Shown here piece by piece: positions 5,883 through 5,939 of a stretch of 5,939 nt of DNA. Below the pieces are notes generated by a model. It had not been told where the DNA came from and did no database searches. It saw only the letters and a program-made list of their open reading frames with translations. The stretch lies in assembly GCA_009919365.1 (NCBI GenBank), contig RGBZ01000052.1, positions 1 to 5,939 on the forward strand, written 5' to 3'. A program made the position numbers and the translations under genes. Numbering within the stretch: position 1 is the stretch's first letter; each line of letters begins with the position of its first letter. The stretch is from a bacterium (GTDB lineage Bacteria > Chloroflexota > Limnocylindria > Limnocylindrales > Limnocylindraceae).

Positions 5883-5939
5883 TTAGGCCTCGCTGGTCAT
5901 GGACTTCGCGAACTGGTCGAAGTGTTCGAGCGCAATGCC
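5883..5939 (-). CDS. C-terminal end of an unidentified gene (enters from right edge)
   Basis: Eighteen codons and a TAA are visible on the minus strand, reading GIALEHFDQF then AKSMTSEA. The peptide looks like a helical, amphipathic protein end and has normal codon use. The stop is only 4 bases before the PHP start, and the PHP ribosome site lies within these last codons, so it is probably the upstream gene of the same operon. Too short to assign a family. Confidence 0.5.
   Translation of the reverse strand, partial: GIALEHFDQFAKSMTSEA

Overview
The window is a densely packed, GC-rich (about 60% by eye) bacterial chromosomal segment. Gene borders overlap or lie a few bases apart, and no IS element, phage gene, tRNA, rRNA or CRISPR array is visible. 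The gene set (GT4 glycosyltransferase, CelD/BcsL-type GNAT, ComF, endonuclease IV with a lysine-rich tail, UPF0104 flippase-like protein, PHP phosphoesterase) and the protein style suggest a high-GC free-living bacterium, Chloroflexota or Actinomycetota. That placement is an inference from remembered protein style, and no marker gene settles it.

Layout, left to right. (A) 1-2394, minus strand: a cell-surface glycan type operon read right to left. It holds a GNAT/CelD-like acyltransferase, then a GT4 glycosyltransferase, then the first 41 codons of a membrane protein that leaves the window. The last two overlap by ATGA. The GNAT/GT4 junction carries a 14-bp tandem repeat. (B) 2395-2451: a 57-bp divergent spacer. 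(C) 2452-4289, plus strand: a ComF-family phosphoribosyltransferase-like protein, then endonuclease IV (nfo) with all nine metal ligands and a histone-H1-like basic tail. (D) 4286-5939, minus strand: the last codons of an unknown gene, a PHP-domain gene, and a UPF0104/LPG-synthase-TM membrane protein. The UPF0104 gene is convergent with nfo, and the two TAG stop codons sit on one shared CTAG.

The most notable point is that the PHP gene appears broken. Its first ~120 codons are a good PHP N-terminus. The family-like C-terminus is in another frame, ends on the ribosome binding site of the next gene, and the stretch with the final D-x-H metal motif is missing. This is either a real internal deletion or an assembly error. 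No new biological system is evident. The rest is ordinary housekeeping and envelope genes with some unusual junction architecture. All parts of the window are covered by genes, and there is no gene-free stretch over 60 bases.
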